A DNA stretch of 7,306 bases from contig PEXL01000047.1 of assembly GCA_002779065.1 (NCBI GenBank), positions 7,923 to 15,228 on the forward strand. Direction: 5' to 3'. Each line of letters starts with the position of its first letter. The stretch's first letter is position 1. The DNA is from Candidatus Diapherotrites archaeon CG08_land_8_20_14_0_20_34_12 (GTDB lineage: Archaea; Iainarchaeota; Iainarchaeia; Iainarchaeales; 0-14-0-20-34-12). Of the stretch, positions 1 to 5,650 are shown piece by piece. The translations under genes and the position numbers were made by a program. Below the pieces are notes generated by a model that worked only from the letters and a program-made list of their open reading frames with translations, was not told the DNA's origin and did no database searches.

Positions 1-1
1 T

Positions 2-2158
2 GCCGGAGATCAAGGAATGATGTCAGGTTACGCAACAAATGAAACAGATACCTTAATGCCTGCTCCGCATTATTACGCACAGAGATTAGCAATGCGCCTT
101 GCTGAGGTAAGGAAGAAAAAGATTCTTTCATATTTAAGGCCTGATGGCAAGACACAGGTTAGCATGGAATATTTAGGCAATAAACCAGTAAGGATTGATT
201 CAATTGTAATTGCTGCACAGCATGATCCTGATGTCGAGCTTGATAAATTAAGGGAAGACATTAAGGAGCATGTAATAAAACCTGCCTGCGGTAAGCTGAT
301 TGACAAAGATACAAAATATTATATCAACAATACCGGCAGATTTGTAATTGGCGGCCCGGTCGGGGATTCAGGTTGTACAGGCAGAAAAATAATTGTGGAT
401 ACCTATGGCGGCATAGGGAATCATGGAGGAGGGGCATTTTGTCTTGCAGGATCATCCCTTGTTAATACTGAAAAAGGATTATTGAGAATTGATGACTGCC
501 ACCAGGTTGGTGAAAAAGGATTGCTCGTGAAGACTGATGTTCACCCGATGCCTGCTGGTGCATGGTATGATAATGGCATGAAACCTACTGAACTTATCAC
601 AACAAACGATGGTTACTCGCTTGAAGCTACTTTAAATCACAGCATTAGATTAATAGATGCTGATGGTAACTATGTTTGGAAAAGGATTGATGAAATTAAA
701 GAAAATGATTGGGTTCCAATCCAAACGAAAAATAGATTATTCGGGAATGACGAACTTCCAATATTTAAATACCAATATAAAAAAGGAACAGCTGAGGGGC
801 GTAAAAAAAAGTATAATTTTCCAGACAAATTAACAGATGACTATGCTTATCTTTTGGGGTTAGCGGTAGGTGACGGTGATTGTACTGATAAAGGTTGCAT
901 AAAGATTTGCGTCTGTGAGGAACAGATGAAAAATATCGTCCAAGGGACCTTTGAGAGATTGGTTGGGGCGAAAGGAAACATTTATGGCCATTGGGCATAT
1001 CTTGGCGGTGTTGAACTTAGGGCTTATTTAAAACATCTTGGCCTGGCATATTCTAAATCTTATGAAAAGGTTGTTCCCAAATCCATTTTTAGTGCCTCTA
1101 AAGGAAACTGTGCCGCATTTTTGAGAGGATTGTTTGACACTGATGGCTGTGTTCGCATTGATGGCAGAAACAAGACAACCAAAAGAATTCATCTAGCAAC
1201 AACCAGTCGCAGATTAGCTGAAGAGGTTCAATTATTATTACTTAACTTTGGAATTATTTCGAGGATTTATGCTGTTCAAGTGAAAAGAAATAAACCAGGG
1301 TATATTGAAGAGAGAAAGATTAGCTCTAAGCATGTTCTTTATAATTTAACCATAAAAGGCAGTCAAAGCGTTCAAGCATTTATTGAAAATATTGGCTTTA
1401 ATCTTGAGCGTAAGCACAAACTATTAATAAGAGCTTTTCCAAACAAACGAGATCTTAGAATTATTCCAAACCAGAGACAAAGAATAACCCGCTTGTTTAG
1501 AAAACTTCCTTTAAAAGAGCAACAAAGAGATGTTTGTAGCATAGGTCGTTTTACTAGAAAAAACAAAGGGAAAGCAACAAAAGAACTTACTTATGAAAAG
1601 TTAAAGGAATTTATTGAGTATTATGAACATTTACTAAAAGATGATCCTGACTTTATAAAACTTCAAGAACTATATTTCATGAACCACTATTATTCCAAGA
1701 TTAAAAACAGGATTCCTTCATTCACCCATACCTTTGATTTAAACATTCCATTTTCCCATACCTTTACAGCTAATGGGTTTGTTTGTCATAATTCAGGCAA
1801 AGACCCAACAAAGGTTGACAAATCAGGGGCATATGCTGCAAGATATGCTGCAAAGAATATTGTAAAGGCAGGATTGGCTGACCGATGTGAAATTCAAATA
1901 TCCTATGCTATTGCAAGCAGGGAGCCTTTGTCAGTATTCATTGATACCTTTGGAACAAATAAAGTAGATCCTATGAAAATCCATGACGCTGTCCGAAAAA
2001 TATTCCCATTAACCCCTGGAGCCATAATCCGCGAGTTGAATTTGAGAAGGCCTATTTTCAGGAAAACATCCTGCTATGGCCATTTCGGGAGAGAGGATCC
2101 TGATTTCACTTGGGAAAGAACAGATAAGGTTGAAGAGTTGAAAAAACTCTGCAAATAA
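2..2158 (+). CDS. metK: S-adenosylmethionine synthetase, bacterial MetK type, intein-containing, 5' end outside the window
   Basis: Makes S-adenosylmethionine from methionine and ATP in the cytoplasm. The reading frame is already open at base 2, where it reads AGDQG followed by MMSGY, which is AdoMet synthetase signature 1. The Met codon at 17 is therefore internal. By comparison with E. coli MetK (384 residues), roughly 115 N-terminal residues lie upstream of the window. Signature 2 (GGGAFSGKD) is present but split: GGGAF ends at 439 and SGKDPTKVDKSGAYAARYAA resumes at 1793. The C-terminal part is complete, with the YGHFGRED segment near 2074-2100 and the stop at 2156-2158. Removing the insert leaves about 267 visible residues, as expected for this part of MetK. 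The protein is clearly the bacterial type, not the divergent archaeal AdoMet synthetase, which suggests transfer if the host is an archaeon. A strong terminator follows 15 bases after the stop. Identification is very secure; the horizontal origin is inference. Confidence 0.97.
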   Translation, partial: AGDQGMMSGYATNETDTLMPAPHYYAQRLAMRLAEVRKKKILSYLRPDGKTQVSMEYLGNKPVRIDSIVIAAQHDPDVELDKLREDIKEHVIKPACGKLIDKDTKYYINNTGRFVIGGPVGDSGCTGRKIIVDTYGGIGNHGGGAFCLAGSSLVNTEKGLLRIDDCHQVGEKGLLVKTDVHPMPAGAWYDNGMKPTELITTNDGYSLEATLNHSIRLIDADGNYVWKRIDEIKENDWVPIQTKNRLFGNDELPIFKYQYKKGTAEGRKKKYNFPDKLTDDYAYLLGLAVGDGDCTDKGCIKICVCEEQMKNIVQGTFERLVGAKGNIYGHWAYLGGVELRAYLKHLGLAYSKSYEKVVPKSIFSASKGNCAAFLRGLFDTDGCVRIDGRNKTTKRIHLATTSRRLAEEVQLLLLNFGIISRIYAVQVKRNKPGYIEERKISSKHVLYNLTIKGSQSVQAFIENIGFNLERKHKLLIRAFPNKRDLRIIPNQRQRITRLFRKLPLKEQQRDVCSIGRFTRKNKGKATKELTYEKLKEFIEYYEHLLKDDPDFIKLQELYFMNHYYSKIKNRIPSFTHTFDLNIPFSHTFTANGFVCHNSGKDPTKVDKSGAYAARYAAKNIVKAGLADRCEIQISYAIASREPLSVFIDTFGTNKVDPMKIHDAVRKIFPLTPGAIIRELNLRRPIFRKTSCYGHFGREDPDFTWERTDKVEELKKLCK
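440..1792 (+). mobile_element. In-frame intein with LAGLIDADG homing endonuclease inside MetK
   Basis: A 451-residue insertion sits exactly between Phe and Ser of the MetK signature GGGAF/SGKD. It carries the protein-splicing motifs in order (intein numbering). Cys1 begins block A (CLAGSSLVNTEKG). Block B has Thr64-x-x-His67 (EATLNH). The two dodecapeptide endonuclease motifs are LLGLAVGDG at 138-146, with acidic Asp145, and LRGLFDTDG at 228-236, with Asp235. A block-H-like stretch (RLAEEVQLLLLNFGI) follows. Block F holds DLNIPFSHTF, with His440, and block G ends Val-Cys-His450-Asn451. Ser is the +1 extein nucleophile. All residues needed for standard class 1 splicing are visible, so the element should excise itself and leave an uninterrupted MetK. 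Both acidic residues of the endonuclease motifs are kept, so it may still be mobile. The region after motif II is long (about 200 residues before block F) and contains basic, helical-looking segments that could bind DNA; that is inference. No stop or frameshift is present. Confidence 0.96.
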
Positions 2159-2172
2159 TTTCCTGAATTTTT

Positions 2173-2201
2173 TGAAAGGGATATTTCCCTTTCATTTTTT
2201 T
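2173..2201 (+). terminator. Hairpin plus T-run terminator after metK
   Basis: A perfect 9-bp stem (TGAAAGGGA at 2173-2181 pairing with TCCCTTTCA at 2186-2194) with a 4-base loop is followed directly by seven T (2195-2201) and further T-rich sequence. It starts 15 bases after the metK stop codon. Archaeal terminators usually need only the T-run, so the stem is bacterial in style. It could have travelled with the bacterial-type metK, which is inference. Confidence 0.85.
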
Positions 2202-2237
2202 ATTTCTATTTCAATTAGCAAGATATAGCTAGCTTCT

Positions 2238-2254
2238 AATTAATCAGATTAATT
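2238..2254. promoter_or_regulatory. 17-bp palindrome upstream of a TATA box, possible operator
   Basis: AATTAATC-A-GATTAATT is a perfect inverted repeat with 8-base arms around one central base. It ends 14 bases before the TATA-like element at 2269-2278 of the next gene. The position suits binding of a dimeric regulator next to the basal promoter. The sequence is AT-rich, so chance symmetry is possible. No regulator gene is adjacent. Confidence 0.35.
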
Positions 2255-2268
2255 TCTGTATCAAAACC

Positions 2269-2278
2269 TTTTAATATA
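2269..2278 (+). promoter_or_regulatory. TATA-box-like promoter for the YbaK-like gene
   Basis: TTTTAATATA centred near 2273 lies about 25 bases upstream of the ATG at 2298. Archaeal transcription starts about 25 bases after the TATA centre, so the message would begin at or very near the start codon and be leaderless. This agrees with the lack of a Shine-Dalgarno sequence before this gene: the preceding bases are a T-rich run. It also supports 2298 as the true start. Confidence 0.6.
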
Positions 2279-2297
2279 CTGATTTCTTATTTTTTAT

Positions 2298-2699
2298 ATG
2301 CTAGAAGATTTCATTGAATCAAATTCCCTGAACGCTAGGCTTTTCCATTTTAGAAAGTCAAATGAAAGCAGTGCTTCCTGCAAATTATTTATCCCAAGAA
2401 ACGGATTTCCAGTTTTGGTTGTTAAATTAGCAAAAGACAAAATTAATGCTGAAAAATTGCAGAAAGCAATTGCCGGAATTTATCAAGAAGCGACAGAAGA
2501 AAACTGCCTTTCAATTACCGGCTGTTCCTTGGAATATTTGCCGCCAATTTCAATTTATGGAATGGTTCTGCTTCTTGACAAAAAAGCAGCACAGCATGAT
2601 TTGTTGTTATTTGCCACAGCAGAAGAGCAAACATTGGAGATTTCCCCAAAAGAGATTCTCGAATTAAATGAAGAATCAAAGATTGCCGATATTACTTAA
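2298..2699 (+). CDS. YbaK/ProX-like aminoacyl-tRNA deacylase domain protein (putative)
   Basis: A 133-residue soluble protein whose layout resembles the YbaK/prolyl-tRNA editing domain, a fold that hydrolyses mischarged aminoacyl-tRNAs. Visible similarities are a strand with Lys29 (SCKLFI) where the family has its conserved lysine, followed by PVLVVKLAKDKINAEKL (33-54), matching the usual strand then 'd..vd.kKL' helix. TGCSLEYLPPISIYG (74-88) matches the TG-Y-pGg-v-PPfG loop. The C-terminal LLLDKKAAQHDLLLFATAEE then ISPKEILEL (115-123) matches the end of the domain. It is shorter than bacterial YbaK (about 155-160 residues), lacking part of the N-terminus, and the loop lacks the usual glycine pair. 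The gene stands alone between the metK terminator and the next promoter. No ribosome binding site is visible, consistent with a leaderless message. A T-rich tract at 2701-2716 may end transcription. The family assignment is by eye; substrate unknown. Confidence 0.65.
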   Translation: MLEDFIESNSLNARLFHFRKSNESSASCKLFIPRNGFPVLVVKLAKDKINAEKLQKAIAGIYQEATEENCLSITGCSLEYLPPISIYGMVLLLDKKAAQHDLLLFATAEEQTLEISPKEILELNEESKIADIT

Positions 2700-2731
2700 T
2701 CTTTTGCCAGCTTTTTCTGCACACGATTACT

Positions 2732-2739
2732 TTTATATA
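2732..2739 (+). promoter_or_regulatory. TATA-box-like promoter for the PHP-TraB-lipoprotein operon
   Basis: TTTATATA sits in the gap between the YbaK-like gene and the PHP gene. A transcription start about 25 bases downstream would fall near 2760-2765. The message would then carry a leader of about 115 bases before the ATG at 2879, starting at or just inside the first arm of the inverted repeat described in the next entry. Confidence 0.55.
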
Positions 2740-2757
2740 GTGTATTTGCCTAATTAT

Positions 2758-2848
2758 ACAGTAAAAGACCAAAAATGAATCCAAAAATTAATGCCTTTTA
2801 CTGTCTATCAAGAGATAATCTTTGTTGAATTATTTATGCTTCTTGATA
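2758..2848 (+). promoter_or_regulatory. Structured 5' leader: two tandem inverted repeats
   Basis: Two perfect inverted repeats lie one base apart. Arms ACAGTAAAAG (2758-2767) and CTTTTACTGT (2795-2804) enclose 27 bases. Arms TATCAAGA (2806-2813) and TCTTGATA (2841-2848) also enclose exactly 27 bases. In RNA they would form two adjacent hairpins filling most of the predicted leader of the PHP gene, ending about 30 bases before its start codon. No T-run follows either arm, so they are not obvious terminators. No known riboswitch consensus was recognised. They could equally be DNA sites for a regulator just downstream of the promoter. Confidence 0.4.
2775..2828 (+). CDS. Possible 17-residue leader peptide (very tentative)
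   Basis: An ATG at 2775 opens a 17-codon frame, MNPKINAFYCLSRDNLC, ending in TGA at 2826-2828. It begins roughly 10-15 bases after the predicted transcription start and spans the loop and second arm of hairpin 1 and the first arm of hairpin 2. Translation through it would disrupt both hairpins, which is how leader peptides act. No Shine-Dalgarno sequence precedes it and a frame this short is expected by chance. Confidence 0.15.
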   Translation: MNPKINAFYCLSRDNLC

Positions 2849-2868
2849 TAAATGAATTTTAACTTTTA

Positions 2869-2874
2869 GAGGGG
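2869..2874 (+). promoter_or_regulatory. Shine-Dalgarno-like site for the PHP gene
   Basis: GAGGGG followed by AAAA directly precedes the ATG at 2879, giving a GAGG core at usable spacing. It is the clearest ribosome binding site in the window. It fits a leadered message, in contrast to the leaderless upstream gene. Confidence 0.55.
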
Positions 2875-2878
2875 AAAA

Positions 2879-3571
2879 ATGCTTTTTGACCTGCACGTGC
2901 ATTCATATTATTCAAAGGATTCAGCGAATAAACCGTTATTGCTTTTAAAAATTGCCCAGAAAAAAGGAATAGGCTTTGCTATTACTGACCATAATTCCAC
3001 ACAAGGCTGGGATGAATTCAAAAAAGAAAATCTGCAGTATAAAATCCCGCTTATTTATGGTGAGGAAATTAAAATTTACAGAAATGGCTCTTTGATGGGT
3101 GAACTTCTTGCTTATTTTTTGCAGGAAGAAATAAAATTTGGGGAAGTCGAAGAAGTTCTTGATGCCCTTAAAGCGCAGGGCGCTTTAATTTCAATAGCGC
3201 ATCCCTTTGATTACACAAGGCCGCCATTATTGGCGCCAACAAAAGAGCTTGATTTATTAAAACAAAATGTGCATGCAGTAGAATGTTTTAATTCCAGGTG
3301 TTATACTGGCAGGCCAAATAAAAGAGCCAGGCATTTTGCTGAAGAAAATATGTTATCCGTGACAGCAGGATCAGATGCGCATTTTCCTGCAGAATTTGGC
3401 AATGCTTTGGTTGAAACAGAGGCAAATTCTCTGGAAGAATTCCGCAAGAAATTCTCAAAAAATAAAATTTCTTCATTATGCAAACTTTCCCCAAAAAAAT
3501 TCCATATTTACACAAAATTAATAAAATCAGGCTTCTGGAAAAAAGAAAAATTTTTTGATGATATGCCATGA
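2879..3571 (+). CDS. PHP-domain metal-dependent phosphoesterase
   Basis: A 230-residue cytoplasmic protein with all the metal-binding motifs of the PHP family (polymerase and histidinol phosphatase-like hydrolases). They are DLHVHSYYSKDS at 4-15 (His6, His8), ITDHNS at 35-40 (Asp37, His38), GEE at 61-63, IAHPF at 106-110 (His108), VECFN at 134-138 and GSDAH at 164-168 (Asp166, His168). These ligands normally hold two or three metal ions that hydrolyse phosphoesters. The length matches stand-alone PHP proteins of the YciV/TrpH-like group. The actual substrate (nucleotide, oligonucleotide or small phosphate ester) cannot be read from sequence. The C-terminal 40 residues are very lysine-rich. 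The start is supported by the first motif beginning at residue 4 and by the GAGGGG site. It is the first gene of a three-gene operon, and its stop overlaps the next start (ATGA), implying translational coupling. Confidence 0.92.
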   Translation: MLFDLHVHSYYSKDSANKPLLLLKIAQKKGIGFAITDHNSTQGWDEFKKENLQYKIPLIYGEEIKIYRNGSLMGELLAYFLQEEIKFGEVEEVLDALKAQGALISIAHPFDYTRPPLLAPTKELDLLKQNVHAVECFNSRCYTGRPNKRARHFAEENMLSVTAGSDAHFPAEFGNALVETEANSLEEFRKKFSKNKISSLCKLSPKKFHIYTKLIKSGFWKKEKFFDDMP

Positions 3572-4731
3572 TCGAGCGCATTTCTCTGCCTGGAAAGGAA
3601 ATTATCCTTGTTGGAACAGCCCATATTAGCGAAGAGAGTGTTATTCTTGTTAAAGAAACTATTGAATTGGAAAAACCTGATGTAATCGGCGTTGAATTAG
3701 ACAGTGAAAGACTGCTGCAATTAATGAATCCAGACCAATGGCAAAACCTTGATGTTGCAACAGCCATAAAAGAAGGCAAAACATATCTGCTTTTGTTCAA
3801 CATTCTTTTGGCTTCAATGCAGCAGAAACTCGGCCAGGATATTGGAATTAAACCCGGGTCGGAGATGAAGGAAGCAATCCTTATTGCCTCTTCAATGAAT
3901 ATTCCAATTGCGCTTGTTGACCGCAATGTTAAAATCACATTGAAAAGAGCTATGTCAAAAATGTCCTTGATTGAAAAAGCCAAGCTTTTGTATGCAGTTA
4001 TTGGCGGCATGTTTGGATTTTCCGGAGAAAAGATTGACAGGCAGAAAATTGAAGAAATGAAGAAGAAGGATGTTGTTTCAGAATTAATAAATGAATTAAG
4101 CAGGCAAATGCCTTCAGTAAAAGAAGTTTTGGTAGATGAACGTGACCATTATATTGCAAATAAAATCATCAACATAAATGCTAAAAAAATTGTCTGTGTT
4201 TTAGGGGCAGGGCATTTAGAAGGCATAAAAAATATTCTTACAGGCCATTCAAAAATAAATTATGATATTTCTTCTTTAGAAAAAACCCCGAAAAGCCCAA
4301 ATTATATGAAAATTCTGAAATATTTCATTCCAGCGTTTTTTATTTTACTTGTTTTGTATGCCTTTTTCACAAAAGGTTTTGATGTTACATTAAATATTCT
4401 TTTGATTTGGTTTATTGCCCATGGTTTGCTGGCGGCAATCGGCGCTTTAATTGCAAAAGCGCATTGGAAATCAATTGCAGTTTCCTTTTTGGCTGCACCA
4501 TTCACTGCATTGCACCCAGCATTAGCTGTTGGATGGTTTTCTGGCCTGATGGAAGCAAAAATAAAAGCTCCGCAGATAAAGGATTTTGAAACCCTGAAAA
4601 ATATTTCTTCATATGCTGACCTTAATGATAACAGGATTACCCACATTCTTCTTGTAACAGCTTATGCAAATATCGGCGGAACAATTGGCACAATAATTGC
4701 ATTGCCTTATGCGATGGCGCTGCTCGCATGA
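3568..4731 (+). CDS. TraB/PrgY-family membrane protein (TIKI-like fold)
   Basis: A 387-residue protein of the TraB family, named after the enterococcal pheromone-shutdown protein and related to the Tiki/EreA/ChaN-like fold, some members of which are metal-dependent proteases. The soluble domain (1-235) has the paired GxxH motifs GTAH at 16-19 and GAGH at 213-216. Other acidic and basic positions of the family are VELDSER (Glu43, Arg48), LVDRN (Asp118, Arg119) and VDERD (189-193). The C-terminal third is hydrophobic, with likely membrane spans at about 252-267, 275-297, 303-324 and 359-386. The enzymatic domain is therefore membrane anchored. The size and architecture match archaeal TraB homologues, whose function is not established. 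The start overlaps the PHP stop by four bases (ATGA), and the lipoprotein gene begins seven bases after the stop, so all three are probably co-transcribed. Confidence 0.9.
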   Translation: MIERISLPGKEIILVGTAHISEESVILVKETIELEKPDVIGVELDSERLLQLMNPDQWQNLDVATAIKEGKTYLLLFNILLASMQQKLGQDIGIKPGSEMKEAILIASSMNIPIALVDRNVKITLKRAMSKMSLIEKAKLLYAVIGGMFGFSGEKIDRQKIEEMKKKDVVSELINELSRQMPSVKEVLVDERDHYIANKIININAKKIVCVLGAGHLEGIKNILTGHSKINYDISSLEKTPKSPNYMKILKYFIPAFFILLVLYAFFTKGFDVTLNILLIWFIAHGLLAAIGALIAKAHWKSIAVSFLAAPFTALHPALAVGWFSGLMEAKIKAPQIKDFETLKNISSYADLNDNRITHILLVTAYANIGGTIGTIIALPYAMALLA

Positions 4732-4738
4732 TGGTACT

Positions 4739-5647
4739 ATGAATAATAAATTATTAATTTCAATCATTATTTTTATAATTTTTACAATTATCTTAATCAG
4801 TGGCTGCATTCACGAACCAAAACCAAATCCCCCCATCACTCAGCCAAAATCAGATTTAAACCAGTTACAAAAGCCAGACAACGAGCAGCCTAAAAATAAG
4901 GAGAAATTGGAAACATGCAAGGATCTGTGTGGGGATGGTATCTGCCAAGAAATTGTGTGCCAAGCAATTGGATGTCCTTGTGCTGAAACAGAAGAAAGTT
5001 GTCCACAAGATTGTGCGGTTGAAGAGAACATTCCCTTACTTGATAATATGCTGCAGGATTGTCCAACCCAAGAAGAGATTAGCAGGTTTGAACACGATTT
5101 CAATATCTCTTCAGATGAGGCATTTGTGGAATATTCTTGTGCGAATGGGATAAACCCTAATTATCCTTCAGGTAAATTGGATCCAAGATTAACACTTTAC
5201 CAAATGTTGAGGCTGATGAATGCACTTGAATTTTCAAAGCCTTTGCCATGGACAGACAAATCACTTTATGATTGGTTTAAGGGAAACATAAAAGGGATTT
5301 ACATAAATAATTCTTCAGAGTATAGTTTTTGCTGCGATCCTGAGCGAGTAATAAATCTAAAGGGTGAAGTTGTTGGAGCCTCTTATGATGCTAATTGGGT
5401 AATGGGAGCTGGTATGGCTTACCTTATTGTTTTGGCTATTCATGAAGCAAGGCATATTGATGTAGGTCATACCTGTGGTTCAAATGATAATAATCTTGAT
5501 GAGCTGGGTGCTTGGGCAATTCAATACTACCTTGAGTACTGGCTTGTAAATTATTTGCCAAGTAATTATCAGACACAAAATGAAAAAGAAAATTTAGCAA
5601 GTGATGCCGAATATATTTTGCACACTAGGTTCTGCAATACTAATTAG
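4739..5647 (+). CDS. Secreted lipoprotein with Cys-rich CGDGxC segment and HExxH metalloprotease-like motif
   Basis: A 302-residue protein not assignable to a named family. The start chosen is the ATG at 4739, because it places a classic lipoprotein signal at the N-terminus: short basic start, hydrophobic core (5-20) and lipobox LISGC with Cys23. An in-frame ATG at 4697 would add 14 unrelated residues inside the TraB frame. After a Pro/Lys/Gln-rich linker (24-58) comes a compact cysteine segment at 60-92 with eight Cys (60, 64, 69, 74, 79, 81, 88, 92) containing CGDGIC and ending CPQDC. The C-terminal domain carries HEARH at 235-239 in a helix, then GHTCGSNDNNLDELGAWA. His235, Glu236 and His239 look like a zincin active site, and Glu255 is a candidate third ligand. 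Further Cys occur in this domain, including a CC pair. It is the last gene of the operon, seven bases after the TraB-family gene. Function as an envelope-anchored zinc peptidase is inference. Confidence 0.8.
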   Translation: MNNKLLISIIIFIIFTIILISGCIHEPKPNPPITQPKSDLNQLQKPDNEQPKNKEKLETCKDLCGDGICQEIVCQAIGCPCAETEESCPQDCAVEENIPLLDNMLQDCPTQEEISRFEHDFNISSDEAFVEYSCANGINPNYPSGKLDPRLTLYQMLRLMNALEFSKPLPWTDKSLYDWFKGNIKGIYINNSSEYSFCCDPERVINLKGEVVGASYDANWVMGAGMAYLIVLAIHEARHIDVGHTCGSNDNNLDELGAWAIQYYLEYWLVNYLPSNYQTQNEKENLASDAEYILHTRFCNTN

Positions 5648-5650
5648 AAT

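Noticed and set aside
440..1792. Interruption of metK as a group I or group II intron
   Set aside because: The insertion is in frame without stops and carries protein-splicing blocks at both ends (Cys1, His-Asn, Ser+1), so removal is at the protein level.
2700..2878. tRNA or box C/D guide RNA in the intergenic region
   Set aside because: There is no T-loop GTTC-type sequence or cloverleaf, and no paired TGATGA and CTGA boxes at suitable spacing.
3288..4010. 240-codon open frame on the minus strand across the PHP and TraB genes
   Set aside because: It lies opposite two genes with clear family motifs, has no recognisable domain or promoter, and has the composition expected of an antisense shadow.
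4697..4738. Upstream ATG at 4697 as the lipoprotein start
   Set aside because: It would add MHCLMRWRCSHDGT in front of a well-formed lipoprotein signal peptide and overlap the TraB-family gene by 35 bases. The ATG at 4739 gives a standard signal and lipobox.
5441..5470. Metzincin active site in the lipoprotein (HExxHxxGxxH)
   Set aside because: The observed spacing is HEARHIDVGH. Gly and the third His are each misplaced by one residue, so a gluzincin-like site with a downstream Glu is more plausible.
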